64,000 nt of DNA from JAGNDO01 sp963704975 (GTDB taxonomy: Bacteria > Chloroflexota > Anaerolineae > Caldilineales > Caldilineaceae): assembly GCA_963704975.1 (NCBI GenBank), contig CAVPIK010000031.1, positions 272,601-336,600 of the forward strand, written 5' to 3'. Position numbers and translations under genes: made by a program. Positions within the stretch are counted from its first letter, which is position 1. Every line of letters begins with the position of its first letter. Below, piece after piece: positions 1 through 11,405 of this stretch. The notes below the pieces were generated by a model. It was not told the DNA's origin, did no database searches, and worked only from the letters and a program-made list of their open reading frames with translations.

Positions 1-920
1 TCATGGCCCCCATGCGTGGGATGGAAAAGCCAGAGAAGACGGAACCCTCCACCAAACAGGCCAGCGGACCAAAGGGCTACAAGGAAGTGGGCTGCGGCAC
101 AGTGACTATGTACAACCCGGAGGCCGAACGATTGCAAACCGTGTACTATGGCCGCATGCCGGAGAGCAAAAAAGTGTCCTTGCAACAGCAATTGGAGACC
201 GAAATGGCCTCAATTCTGGCCATCACCCCGAACCTGTTGCGGGTTCACCTGTCTGATGGCGCCAAAGATAACTGGCGGCTCATGAACGACATCGAAGCCC
301 GCCTGCCTGCTCCCTCTCAGGCCCCCATCGACATCGCAGACTTCTATCATGCCTGTGATCATCTGAAAAATGGCTGTGATGCCGCCTGGGGTGACAACTC
401 GCAGAAAAGCAAGGAGTTTTTTGAACGCCTGAGAACCACTCTCAAAGAACGGGATAACGGTGCCGAACGGGTGATCCGCACGTTGCGTTTCCAATCCAGC
501 CTGGCCAGCGGTCACAAGCGGGAACGGCTGGAAACCGAACTGACCTACTTCCGCAACCAGCAGCCACGCATGAACTATCCCGAATACATCCGTCGGGGCC
601 TGCCCATTGCCAGTGGGGTGATGGAGGCTGCCTGCAAAACCCTGGTCACCCAGCGCATGAAACGCTCCGGCATGATCTGGACAAACGAAGGCGGTCAATC
701 CATCCTCACCTTGCGCAGCCTCGTTCAGAGCAACCGCTGGGATGTTGCTTGGGCCTTGTTGAGCGCTGATTTCCGCATACCTGTCAAAGTATCAGATGAG
801 CCGACCCAACACCCTGGGCAAACCATCTGTTCCGGCCTAACACCAATCAACCCATTGCCGGGGCCTTCTCAACCTCTCGATCTGTTCGAGGGTGCTGTCT
901 TGATGCTGGCCTCACGATGA
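1..920 (+). CDS. ISKra4-family transposase, C-terminal part (5' end outside window)
   Basis: The reading frame is open from the window edge to a TGA at 918-920, so the N-terminus lies outside. The C-terminal half carries the ISKra4 hallmark GLPIASGVMEAACKTL followed by QRMKRSGMIW and a GGQSILTLRSL block, which belong to the DDE-type catalytic domain of this family. An upstream Asp-containing block (IADFYHACDHL) also fits. The enzyme would cut and join the ends of its own insertion sequence. The element's right end should lie shortly after the stop, but I could not identify its inverted repeat without the left end. The frame is intact, unlike the genes that follow. Confidence 0.82.
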   Translation, partial: MAPMRGMEKPEKTEPSTKQASGPKGYKEVGCGTVTMYNPEAERLQTVYYGRMPESKKVSLQQQLETEMASILAITPNLLRVHLSDGAKDNWRLMNDIEARLPAPSQAPIDIADFYHACDHLKNGCDAAWGDNSQKSKEFFERLRTTLKERDNGAERVIRTLRFQSSLASGHKRERLETELTYFRNQQPRMNYPEYIRRGLPIASGVMEAACKTLVTQRMKRSGMIWTNEGGQSILTLRSLVQSNRWDVAWALLSADFRIPVKVSDEPTQHPGQTICSGLTPINPLPGPSQPLDLFEGAVLMLASR

Positions 921-1024
921 TGTCAATTTTCAGAGATGCACCCATACACAATACGTAAAGTATAGTTTCTCAACATGGCAGTGTCCAGATAACAGACCCG
1001 GATGCCCGGATAGGGAACATCAAT

Positions 1025-1801
1025 ATGAATGAGAAAAGCACTTCCCAACCAACCAACAAGCCTATTCCCCAATCCGCCACGGGCAAGAATCGAAAATTGG
1101 TGCAGGCTGCGGATCTGTTCAAGCAGCACGCCACGGAAGCTGGCCCGGTGCAGGCGGTGAACGGGGTCAGCTTGACCCACGCCGGGGAGATGGTGGCCTT
1201 AGTGGGGCCGACTGGTAGCGGCAAGACTACGTTGCTGGGGTTGTTGGCCGGGCTGGAGATGCCGGAACAGGGGCAGATCATTCTGTTGGGCCAGGATTTG
1301 GCCAGGCTCACCGCCAATGAGTTGGCGGATCTGCGGGGCCGGGCTGTGGGCACGATCTATCAGAGTTACAACCTCTTTCCCGGCTTCACCGTGCGCGGGA
1401 ATGTGGGGCTGCCCCTGCGTCTGATGCTGCGCCCGCCCTTTGATGCCCACGCCCGGGCCGGCGAAGTTTCTGGCCGAGCTGGGGCTGATGGGCTATCGGC
1501 CGACGCTTCCCTGCCGAGCTTTCCGGGGACGGCAACGCAATGGTGGCGATCGCCCGCTCCCTGGCCGCCAACCCGCCCCTGATTCTGGCCGACGAACCCA
1601 CGGCCAATCTGGACAGCGCCACGGCCCGGCAGATCACCGCCCGGCTGCCGCCCTGGCGGACACACGGGTCGCCACGGGGTGCTCCTGGCCACCCACGATC
1701 TGCGCACGGCCAGCCAGGCGGACCGGGTGATGACCCTGCGGGACGGGGAGATCGTCAAAGAACAATCCTGCAACCGGGACGCGCCAGCAATCAGGTTTTA
1801 G
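1025..1801 (+). CDS. MacB/LolD-type ABC transporter ATPase, frame broken
   Basis: This is a cytoplasmic ATPase of an ABC system related to LolD/MacB. The first frame holds Walker A (GPTGSGKTTLL) and the Q-loop region (YQSYNLFPGFTVRGN). A second frame holds Walker B and D-loop (LILADEPTANLD). A third holds the H-loop (LLATHDLRTASQADRV) and reaches a stop at 1799-1801. At least two single-base shifts therefore separate the pieces, and the LSGGQ signature is lost at one of them. No FtsX/MacB-type permease follows, so either it is an orphan or its partner lies outside the window. It could be a true pseudogene, but the neighbouring genes are broken in the same way. Confidence 0.72.
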
Positions 1802-2328
1802 CCGATGGCCTAAGCGATCGATTTGGGTTCATGTAGCGCCTCCCCGTTGCCTTCCCCTCCTCGACCTAGACGGCATCAGGCCGAACGTGTCTTTTTGCGC
1901 AAACACTTTTCTTCCAGCTTGACAGAAATAAACGCAACATGCTATAGTCTGCCCTGCCACACGGTCTCATATCAGTCGTTGCTCGTAATGGCTGTCTGTT
2001 CTGCCACCCCTTGACAGAATACAGCCCTGATAAAAAAAGACTGTTCCGGTTTTGTCCACGCAATTTGCTGTTGGAATCACCCGCCCAAAACTGTTGTTGA
2101 TGCAACCTCAAAATCGAATAAACTAAACCTTTCTTGTGCCTGCAAGCCATTGGCTGTATTCGACAGAAAGATCGCTTGCAGGTCGACTCGTTGTTCTCGT
2201 TGTCCACATTCCTAATCTGGCCTGTCCAGAAAAATCACTTAGACTAGATCGTCACCAGGCATCATTCCTGTATAACCGTTGATAGATTCTTTTCAGTACA
2301 GCACATTTTTCCAAAAGGAGCTTTGCCC
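1802..2328. other. Intergenic region upstream of the amino-acid importer
   Basis: No supported gene lies here. It is more AT-rich than its flanks and contains a consensus-like promoter at 1919-1948. A weak hairpin spans about 1990-2026 (GGCTGT paired with ACAGCC). The distance to aapJ gives a leader of roughly 370 nt if that promoter drives the operon. Short open frames on either strand show no ribosome site or family resemblance. Confidence 0.5.
1919..1948 (+). promoter_or_regulatory. Candidate sigma-70-type promoter for aapJQMP
   Basis: A perfect -35 hexamer TTGACA (1919-1924) is separated by 18 bp from a -10 hexamer TATAGT (1943-1948). It points toward the amino-acid transporter genes. 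Confidence 0.5.
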
Positions 2329-3467
<1,139 letters not shown>

Positions 3468-3468
<1 letters not shown>

Positions 3469-3499
3469 ACCGGGAGCTGAGATCCTTTCACTCCCGGTC
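3468..3499 (+). promoter_or_regulatory. Intercistronic hairpin after aapJ
   Basis: GACCGGGAG (3468-3476) pairs perfectly with CTCCCGGTC (3491-3499) across a 14-nt loop, starting at the aapJ stop codon. There is no U-run, so it is better read as an mRNA stabiliser or processing site. Such a site would let the binding protein be made in excess of the permease. That role is inferred. Confidence 0.4.
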
Positions 3500-3683
3500 G
3501 GTATTGAGGGGGGGATCCGGATCGCCGCCCTCAGTACACCGTCCCAGCACGCCGGACCGCATTCCGTAGACCGTACTCTCCCCTGGACGATCCCTCGGTG
3601 CTCCAATTCACGGGCCTCCACGCCGATCAGGGCGCACAGCCTGTTGTCGGACACCGCGACCCATTCACGCAGGACAAGACCTT

Positions 3684-5105
3684 ATGACACCATCTGTCCC
3701 CGCAGTCTCATCGGAACCCATTCCCTTTATCGGGACTCACGGATCCTGGCAGTCATTGCCCAGGTTGTCTTTGGATGGTCATCGTGGCCCTGTGAGCATT
3801 CTGGTCAACAACATGGCCGACGCGTCGCGGCCTGCAGGCGGAGCACGTCTCCTTTAATTTGGAGCTTCCTGCAAGCAGGAGGCTGGCTTTGCCATTGCCG
3901 AGGGGCCCAGCCTTCGAGCCGAGGACAGCTATGGGCGCGCCTTTCTGGTCGGCATTCTCAACACGGTGCGGGTGGCCGTAGTCGGCATCGTCCTGGCCAC
4001 CCTCCTGGGCGTCGTCACCGGCATTGCCCGGCTTTCCAACAACTGGCTGTTGCGCAATATCGCCGGCGGCTATATCGAACTGATCCGCAACACGCCCCTG
4101 TTGGTGCAACTGTTCTTCTGGTATTTTGCCGTGATCCTGAAGTTGCCGGATCTTGGCCAAAAGATCTCAATGCCCGGGGTTGCCATGCTCAGCAACCGGG
4201 GCATGGCTTCAGCTGGTTTTATGTCACCGAGACCGGGCAGCCGTTGGTTTTATTGGTTGCTGGCCGGGCTTGTGGTGGCTGCGGTGGCTGATGTCCTGCG
4301 CCGGCGGCTGGCTCGCCAGGATCGGGTGGGCAGTCCTCACCTTGGCATTGCCGCCTTTCTGGTGGTGGCGATTGTGGGCTTGGTGTCACCAATATGACCG
4401 GCACTCTGCCGAGAACGTAACCTACGAACTGCGCCGGGGGGACCGGGGCACCCTCTTTGTGGATGTCAACGGCGACGGCGAGTTTAACCGGGGCGATGGA
4501 CAGCCCATGCGGTATGTACCGGTGACTGTGCGGCGGCGGACGGCACAGATCTGGGCACAGTGACCACAGATCGGTACGGCGAGTTTCGCTTCTACAATCT
4601 GGAGCAGGAAGGTGCGCGCCTGACTTGGGAGACGCCCCTGCGCTCTACTTCAGCCAACCGGCGCTGCAGGGCTTCAACTTTCTGGGCGGCCAGCTGCTCT
4701 CGCCTGAATTTGCCGGCCTGCTGTTGGGGCTGGTGCTCTACACGGCCGCCTTTATCGCCGAAGATTGCGGGCGGGCATCAATGCTGTGTCCAAGGGGCAG
4801 AGGGAAGCCAGCCGGGCCCTGGGGTTGACAATGGGCAGACCCTGCGCATGATTGTGCTGCCCCAGGCCATGCGGGTGATCATCCCGCCCCTGACCAGCCA
4901 ATTTCTCAATCTGACCAAGAACTCCAGTCTGGCCATCGCCAGTGGGCTACCCGGACCTCTTCAATGTCTCGCGGACCGTGTTAAATCAGTCGGGGGCGGC
5001 GGTGCAGATGTTCGCCTTGATTATGGGTACATACCTGGCCATCAGTCTGCTCACCTCGGGCTTTATGAACTGGTACAATAGCGCGTCGCCTTGGTTGAGC
5101 GATAG
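3684..5105 (+). CDS. aapQ: General L-amino-acid ABC transporter permease (AapQ-like), frame broken
   Basis: This is an inner-membrane permease of the polar amino-acid (HisMQ) class. The start at 3684 is inferred. Family landmarks appear in order: ILNTVRVAVVGIVLAT, NTPLLVQLFFWYFAV, GINAVSKGQ, RMIVLPQAMRVIIPPL and LTKNSSLAIA. The EAA loop that contacts the ATPase is therefore present (REASRALGL, seen in a shifted frame). The long periplasmic insert between the first two transmembrane blocks is typical of AapQ. At least five indels split the frame. One lies in the last codons, where the correct reading runs into TAG at 5103-5105. It overlaps the ribosome site of aapM, so the two are translated together. 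Confidence 0.82.
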
Positions 5106-5116
5106 GAGAAACCCTC

Positions 5117-6380
5117 ATGGCACAGACAAATTCAGAAGCAAACGTATGGGTCAACAAGAACCACCCCAGCCAGCCCCGCAAGGCGCCGGCCACGCAGGTG
5201 GGCGTGTTGGGCTGGCTGCGGAGCAATCTCTTTCAGCGGCATCGGCAATACCCTTCTGACCCTGGTCTCTTTGGCGCTGATCTACTTACATGGTCACTGG
5301 CATAGGCCGCTGGGTTTTCTTGGAAGCCTTCTGGACCCCGGTTTGGGTCAATGCCAAGCTCTTCTCCACGGGCACCTATCCCGCGGCCAGCTTGTTGCAG
5401 CCAGCCATTGTTCTGGCAGCGATCAGCTTGCTCTTCGGTCTGAGCGCTGGACAGTGGGGCAGCATCATGCGCAGTGTGGCCATCGGCCTGGCGGCCCTGC
5501 TGCTGGTCTTGGCCATCCTGCCCCTTGGGATGAAGACCCAGCTTACCCTGGCTGGCAGTTTGGTTCTGTTGATGGTGGGCTATCTCTTCACCCTGCGCAC
5601 CAATATCAAGAGCAGCTAGCTGGCCATCGCCTGGTTCTTCAGCATTCCCTTTGCCATGATCATATTCAAGGGGGGGGTTAGTCTTGGCGGTACGGATCTC
5701 TGCTTCTTTGGCAATTGTGTGACGCCCAACTTCTATGGCGGCTTTATGCTGACCGTCTTGTTGACCGTGGTGGGCATCACCTTCAGCTTCCCCTTGGGGG
5801 TGCTCTTGGCCCTGGGTCGGCGCAGCAACCTGCCCGTGGTCAAGTGGTTCTCCATCGCCTACATCGAGACGATCCGGGGCGTGCCCCTGATCACCTTGCT
5901 CTTTATGGCCATGATCATGCTGCCCCTCTTCTTGCCGCCGGGCATGGGCAATCCCTCCAACGTCACCCGGGTGATGGTGGCCGTCACCATGTTCAGCGCC
6001 GCCTATCTGGCAGAAAACGTGCGGGGTGGGCTACAATCGATGCCTAAAGGCCAGTGGGAAGCCGCGGACGCCCTGGGTTTGAGCGGTTACCAGAAGTTGC
6101 GCATGATCGTCCTGCCCCAGGCCCTGCGGCGGTGATCCCGGCCATCGTGGGCCAGTTCATCGGTCTGTTCAAGGACACCTCCCTGGTGGCCCTGGTGGGT
6201 TTGGCGGATCTGTTGGGCATCGCCCGAGCAGTCATCAGCCAGCCAGATTGGCTGAAGGTGCAGGGCGGCGTCACTCGGGAAGTCTATGTCTTTTATTGGC
6301 GTGATCTACTTCATCTTCAGCTATGGCATGAGTTGGGCCAGCCGCCAGTTGGAAACTCAGTTGGGCGTGGGCGGCGGTAA
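5117..6380 (+). CDS. aapM: General L-amino-acid ABC transporter permease (AapM-like), frame broken
   Basis: This is the second permease subunit, pairing with AapQ. The ATG at 5117 has AGGAGA nine bases upstream. The N-terminal half (WGSIMRSVAIGLAALLLV) contains extra hydrophobic segments. The conserved C-terminal half runs from MLTVLLTVVGITFSFPLG through IETIRGVPLITLLF to the EAA loop (EAADALGLSGYQKLRM) and GLFKDTSLVALVGLADLLG. An in-frame stop near 5619 and indels near 5240, 5290, 5690, 6130 and 6290 interrupt it. The reading ends at TAA 6378-6380. Length and order (J-Q-M-P) match the AapJQMP family. Confidence 0.83.
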
Positions 6381-6458
6381 GACTCAGCCAGTCCGCCTCG
6401 TCTTTCAATCACCTGCAATCACGCTGCATTCTGCGATCTGAAAACAAGGAGCATCACC

Positions 6459-7210
6459 GTGTCCGGACACGCTGAAACCGAAAACATCATTGTGTGTAAA
6501 GATGTCAACAAGTGGTATGGCGAATATCACGCCCTGCGGGATGTGAACCTGACCGTCAAGCAGAAGGAAGTGGTGGTGATCATCGGGCCGTCCGGCTCGG
6601 GCAAGTCCACCTTTATCCGCTGCATCAACCGGCTGGAGGAGCACCAGAGCGGGGACATCATCGTGGACGGGGTGCCCCTGACCCACGACGTGCGCAACAT
6701 CGAGAAGATCCGCTCGGAGACCGGCATGGTCTTCCAGCAGTTCAACCTCTTCCCCCACCTGACCGTGCTGGACAACATCACCCTGGCCCCCATCCATGTG
6801 CGCAAGATGCGCAAGAGCGAGGCCGAGAAGGCCGGCATGGCCCTGCTTGAGCGGGTGGGCATCCCAGAGCAGGCCAAAAAGTTCCCCGGCCAGCTTTCCG
6901 GCGGCCAGCAACAGCGGGTGGCCATCGCCCGCTCCCTTGGCCATGCAGCCCAAGATCATGCTCTTTGACGAGCCCACCAGCGCCCTGGATCCTGAGATGA
7001 TCAAAGAGGTGCTGGACGTGATGAAAGAGCTGGCTCTCTCCGGCATGACCATGTTGATCGTGACCCACGAAATGAACTTTGCCAAGGAAGTGGCGGATCG
7101 CTGTGTCTTTCATGGACGCCGGCGAGATGGTGGAAGTGGGCACGCCCGAACACTTCTTCGTCGCCCCCCAACACGACCGCACGAAGCTGTTCCTGAGCCA
7201 GATTTTGTAG
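6459..7210 (+). CDS. aapP: General L-amino-acid ABC transporter ATP-binding protein (AapP-like), frame broken
   Basis: This ATPase powers the AapQM permease. The start is a GTG at 6459 with AAGGAG six bases upstream. Motifs appear in order: Walker A GPSGSGKST, Q-loop VFQQFNLFPHLTVLDN, signature LSGGQQQRVAIARSL, Walker B and D-loop IMLFDEPTSALDPE, and H-loop MLIVTHEM. The C-terminus ends at FLSQIL before TAG 7208-7210. Two indels, near 6945 and 7110, break an otherwise canonical protein of about 250 residues. It is the last gene before a strong terminator. Confidence 0.88.
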
Positions 7211-7411
7211 GGGTTGGGGATTGGGGATTGGGGATTAGGGGTTGGGGATTCAGGATTGGGAATACAAGAAAAGCCGCCGGGGACACTTCCCCGGCGGCTT
7301 TTTCATTTCCTGATCCCCAATCACCAATCCCCGATCCCCAATCCCCAATCCCCAATCCCCGATCCCAATCCCAATCCGCAATCCCCGATCCCCAATCCCC
7401 ATCCCCGATCA
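7211..7411. repeat. Heptamer inverted-repeat element (GGGGATT / AATCCCC)
   Basis: Tandem copies of GGGGATT with small variants fill 7211-7262, and the reverse complement AATCCCC fills about 7312-7411. The two arms embrace a rho-independent terminator. The right arm abuts the stop codon of the converging yitT-like gene. Confidence 0.8.
7271..7304 (+). terminator. Rho-independent terminator of aapJQMP
   Basis: A perfect 13-bp stem (7271-7283 with 7288-7300) has a 4-nt loop and is followed by a T-rich tail. It sits 60 bases after aapP. The stem is symmetrical, so it may also act on the convergent gene. Confidence 0.85.
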
Positions 7412-8330
7412 CCCCTTCGTCCGCAAGGGAATAAAGCCAAACCCCAAGGCCTGGTGGGCATCGCCGATGATCACGAAGGCCCGGCTGTCCACGTCGGCCA
7501 CAATGCGTTTGACATCGTTGACCTGGGGGCGATAGATGGTGCAGAAGCAGCATGGTCCGCGGCTGGCCTGTGTAGCCGCCGGTGATCTCCCAATGGCTGA
7601 CCCCCCGGCCCAGACCGTCGATCAGGGCGGCGGCCATCTCTTCCCGATGCTCATTCTCGGTGATGATGGTGGCCGTGCGCACGGCGCTGGGGCCTTCCAG
7701 CACATAGTCCGTGGCCAGTCCGCCCAGGAAGAGGGTGAGCATGGCATAGAGCGCTGTCTCCCAGCCAAAGACCAGCCCGGCCACCAGCACAATCGTGCCG
7801 TCGGTCCACAGATAGACCTGGCTCAGGGGCATGCCCGTGTGCATCTGGATCACCCGGCCAATGATCCCCGTGCCCCCCATGCTGGCCCCGGCCCGGTCAA
7901 TCAACCCGCCGCCGATGCCCCCCACAATCCCGCCATAGATGGCACTGAGCAGGATGTTATCGGTGATGGGATGGTTACTCCAGATAGGTGGGCAGATAGG
8001 CCAGGAAGACCTCGGTCATGGTGGAGAAGATCAGCACGGCGATCACCGTGTTGATCAGAAAGCGCCAGCGGCCCAATTGGAAAAAGCCCAGCACCATCAG
8101 GGGAATATTGACCACCAAATAGAAGACGCCGATGGGCCAACCGGTGAAATAGTTGACAATAATGCCAATACCGCTGACCCCGCCAGGCGGCGATGTTGTA
8201 GGGCACCTGAAAGATGGTATAGGCCAGGGTGGAGATGGTCACCCCCACCACGATCAACAGGGTGCGGGAAATCTCCCGCCAGATTTGCGGCCAGGTCGGT
8301 CGCTTTAGTTTTTTCGATCTGCTGCCTCCT
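7409..8330 (-). CDS. YitT-family membrane protein with DUF2179 domain, frame broken
   Basis: The N-terminal part is strongly hydrophobic with the YitT pattern (LLIVVGVTISTLAYTIF, then GIVGGIGGGLIDRAGASM and GGTGIIGRVI). The C-terminal cytoplasmic DUF2179 domain reads YVLEGPSAVRTATIIT and ITGGYTGQPRTML, ending IPLRTKG at a stop at 7409-7411. Indels near 8180, 8000 and 7555 split it. The start is unclear. A GAGGAGG ribosome site lies near 8330, but the expected ATG reads ATC, so a base error there is likely. The function of the family is not established. It is convergent with aapP. Confidence 0.7.
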
Positions 8331-8357
8331 CGAACACTGAACAAAGACGTTCTAAAA

Positions 8358-8430
8358 TTCACCACAAAGAACACAAAGAGCACAAAGAATTAGAAAAAAT
8401 CTTTGTGCTTCTTGTGTTCTTTGTGGTGAA
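8358..8430. repeat. Heptamer hairpin element (ACAAAGA words)
   Basis: TTCACCACAAAGAACACAAA and following bases (8358-8388) pair with the complementary arm 8401-8430. Each arm is a run of CACAAAG-like heptamers. It lies between the argJ end and the yitT-like start and could act as a terminator or mRNA-end hairpin. Confidence 0.75.
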
Positions 8431-8461
8431 ATAATAACCGAACTGGTCGTCGTAGACGAAT

Positions 8462-9693
8462 CTACGTGCGATCGTCCGCGTTGACCGAGACATACTCGTG
8501 GCTCAGGTCGCAGGTCCAGACCGTGGCCTGACCGGGCTTGTCTCCGCCGGCGTCCAGAATAAGAAAACCTGAATCTGTGCCTGGGCGAAGATGGCGGCGG
8601 CGTCCGTCTCGGCGTAGTCCGTGGGCGGGCCCCGGCCACCAATTGTAAAGGCTCCCATCACAGGCAATGGAAGGGTCACCAGTAGGAATAGAATCTCTAC
8701 CCCGGCATAGCCCGCGGCTGCCAGAATCCGCCCCATTGGCGTCGCCGCCATAAAAGGCGGTCTTGACCAAAGGGCTGGTGGCGATGGCGTTGGCGTGCGG
8801 TGGGCGTCGGCGTCGCTCTCGGCACCGTCCACGCCCAGGGTGATGAATTTGGTCGCGCCCTTCACCGTCCCGCACGATGGCCTGGGCCACCAGGCGCACA
8901 GGTCGGTGAGGGCCGTGAGGTTCGCCACGAAATCCGGGTCGGCGGTGTCCAGGATCACCTCGTTGCCCGCCAGGCCGTTAGCCACAGGAGCACCGTGTCG
9001 TTGGTACTGGTGTCGCCGTCGATGCTGATGCGGTTGAAGCTACCGTTGGCTGCTGTGGCCAGGGCCGTCTGGAGCAAGGGCTGGGTGATGTTGCAATCCA
9101 TCACCACCCACACTACAACATCATCGCCATGTTCGGATGGATCGTCCGCGCCCTTGGCCACCCGGTGATCGTCACGGTGGCATCCCCAAGTATGAAGGTG
9201 CGGGAGGCCAGCTGGGCTTTGTGTCCGTGGGTCATCATGGCCGTGGCTGCGTCCACCGAACCATCGGGCCGCAATTTTTGGCTGACCTCGGCAATGCCGT
9301 CGTTGATCTTGGGCATGGGCAACTCCACCCAATCACCCCGGTGTTGAGGACGAAGACCGTGCTGTCCCCGGCCCCCGGTATTTTTCGGCTTGTTCAGGCG
9401 GATCAACCGGGCGTTGACATTACCAACACCCCGGTGCAGGCATTGGCACACCCGGCGTCTGTGACCACCACTCATCAATCATCTCCGGGTTGAAGGCCAA
9501 GAGCTGGCGATTATACAGCACCGACGCAGCCGGAAACTGATTCGTGGTAAAAATGGCCGCGGCCCGGCACGGTACCCGGCTGGCCATGATGGCCAGATCC
9601 GATTTGCCATTCTCTCTTAATCCTGTCCGGGCCGCCCCCGCCGCCGTAGACAAAACCGAGCACTCAGTGATCTGTTGGGTGATCTGTGGTCAT
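8462..9693 (-). CDS. argJ: Bifunctional ornithine acetyltransferase / N-acetylglutamate synthase, frame broken
   Basis: ArgJ moves the acetyl group from N-acetylornithine to glutamate in cyclic arginine biosynthesis. The start chosen is the ATG at 9693, with GGGAG six bases upstream. Recognisable blocks are GLRENGKSDLAIMAS, AAAIFTTNQFPAASVLY, VVTNAGCAN and GVIGVELPM, followed by ATAAMMTHGHK. Then come the cleavage-site region (IHPNMAMML), ISIDGDTSTNDTVLL and ATKFITLGVDGAESDADA. The C-terminus is CDLSHEYVSVNADDRT. At least seven single-base shifts interrupt it. At the autocleavage site the family has ATML with catalytic Thr, but here the codon reads ATG (Met), possibly a base error. It is downstream of argG in the same orientation. 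Confidence 0.85.
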
Positions 9694-9715
9694 GGTTGCT
9701 CCCTTGGTTCAGATC

Positions 9716-9910
9716 GTAAGGGAGTAATCGGTAAGTTGTGTGGTTAAGCACGGGGATTTCTCGAAAGATGATCCCCTCGTCAACCCCAAATTACTCATTA
9801 CTTCTGCCGTGTTGAGAGATCAGTAAGGGAGTAATGAGTAAGTTGTGTGGTTAAGCACGGGGATTTCTCGAAAGATGATCCCTTCGTCAACCCAAAATTA
9901 CTCATTACTC
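9716..9910. repeat. Tandem direct repeat of about 88 bp between argG and argJ
   Basis: Two near-identical copies, at 9716-9803 and 9823-9910, share the core GTGTGGTTAAGCACGGGGAT. Each copy is bounded by GGGAGTAAT on the left and TTACTCATTACT on the right, giving an inverted repeat. The repeat separates argG from argJ. It carries no open frame, and its function is unknown. Confidence 0.8.
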
Positions 9911-9922
9911 CTCACTCATTCC

Positions 9923-11210
9923 CTAATCTGGCTTGAAGTCGCTGAAATGCGGGCTGTCGTAGTCGGCTGACGCCGGGGCCTTCCAGTTCGAGCATGGCCG
10001 CCACCTTCACAGATGGGCAGGCCAAAGAGCTTGATGAAGCCCTTTCAGCGTTTCGGCCTGGTTGTAGACATCGTCCTCATCAAAGGTGACGTAATCTTCC
10101 CGATAGAGGCTGTGGGGCTGTTGCGCCCGGCCAGGATGATGTTGCCCTTGTACAGCTTGAGGCGCACGGTGCCGGTCAGGTTCTGCTCCGTGGATTGCAC
10201 AAAGGCATCCAGGGCCTTGCGCAGAGGGGTGAACCATTGGCCGTTGTAGACCAGTCTCGGCGTAGCGCAGGCCCCACGCTCAGTTTGTAGTGCAGGGTGT
10301 CCCTTGTCCAAGCCAAAGCTGTTCCAAGGCGGCGTGACCCTTGACCAAAATGGTGCCGCCTGGGGTCTCGTCGACGTCCCGGCTCGTCCACCAACCGGTT
10401 CTCCACAATATCCACCCGGCCCACGCCATCTTCATGCCCCCAGCTCGTTGAGTGATTCCGGAGAGAATCCCTCGGGGCCCCGGGCCGCGCCGTTGATGCG
10501 CTCCGGATGCCCCGGCGGAAGTAGAGTTCCCACGTATTTCCGGGGTGTCCCGGCGCATCCACCGGGCTCCGTGGTCCACTCGAACATATCCTTGGGCAGC
10601 TCGTTCCACGGGTTTTCCAGGGGGCCGCCCTCGTTGCTCAGGTCCCATGCCCTTGTCCTGGCTGTAAATGCGCTCCATGGTGGCCTTGATGGTTGCATTG
10701 TATTCCTGGGCATACTCGATGGCATCCTTGCGGTGCCGCGGATATCCCGCTCACGCCAGGGGGCGATGATGCGTAGCGGGGTTGAGCGCCATGACGGTCA
10801 TCTCGAAGCGCACCTGGTCGTTGCCCTTGCCCGTGGCGCCGTGGGCGACGGCATCGGCGCCCTTCATCTCGGCGATCTCCACCATGCGCTTGGCGATCAG
10901 CGGGCGGGCGAAGGACGTACCCAGCAGGTACTCCGTGCTCGTAGATGGACCCGGCCTGCATGTGGGGAAGACGTAAGTCCATGAGGAACTCGGCCGCAGA
11001 TCCTCCACATAGCACTTGGACGACGCCGAGGCCAGGGCCTCTTCCAGGCCCACCAATTCATCCGCCTGGCCCAGGTTGCCGCGCAAAGCGAATCACCTCG
11101 CAATGGTAGTTATTGCGCCAGCGCGGGCACGATCACGCTGGTATCCAGGCCGCCGGAATAGGCCAGCACACACTTCTTCAGACGGGTGTTTTTGTAGCAG
11201 CAACAGTCAT
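9923..11210 (-). CDS. argG: Argininosuccinate synthase, frame broken
   Basis: ArgG joins citrulline and aspartate using ATP. The start is the ATG at 11210, preceded by GGAGG. The nucleotide-binding motif KKCVLAYSGGLDTSVIV appears after an early frameshift. The family block GATGKGNDQVRFEMT, then LWHLSNEGGPLE and the C-terminal YNGQWFTPLRKALDAF and NLTGTVRLKLYKGN follow. The stop is at 9923-9925. About eight indels break the frame in a protein of normal length (about 400 residues). It is transcribed from a promoter near 11620-11648 through a structured leader with its own terminator, which suggests attenuation by arginine supply. Confidence 0.9.
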
Positions 11211-11260
11211 GATTTTCCTCCGTGAATCAAATACGAATCGGGTTGATTTGCCGAAAACTC

Positions 11261-11336
11261 ACCGCAAAGACGCAAAGGGCGCAAAGAATGTTTAGAAACC
11301 TTTGCTTTTCTTGGCGTCTTTCGGCGCCTTTGCGGT
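11261..11336. repeat. Heptamer hairpin element (CGCAAAG words)
   Basis: A run of CGCAAAG-type heptamers at 11261-11288 is mirrored by CTTTGC-type words at 11300-11336. It lies inside the argG leader, between the attenuator terminator and the start codon. It resembles the element at 8358-8430 in architecture and partly in sequence. Confidence 0.75.
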
Positions 11337-11373
11337 AAAAAATAACCTTCTTGATTGAACGAGAAATGGCAAC

Positions 11374-11405
11374 AAAAAACGCCACCCGGTTTAACGGTGT
11401 GGCGT
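11374..11405 (-). terminator. argG: Rho-independent terminator inside the argG leader
   Basis: On the minus strand ACGCCAC pairs with GTGGCGT, extended by CCG/CGG around a TTAAAC loop and followed by six T residues. It lies about 165 nt upstream of the argG start and 210 nt after the promoter, so it would stop leader transcripts unless antitermination occurs. Confidence 0.75.

Noticed and set aside
1990..2026. Terminator upstream of aapJ
   Set aside because: The stem is interrupted and followed by an A-run instead of a T-run on the coding strand.
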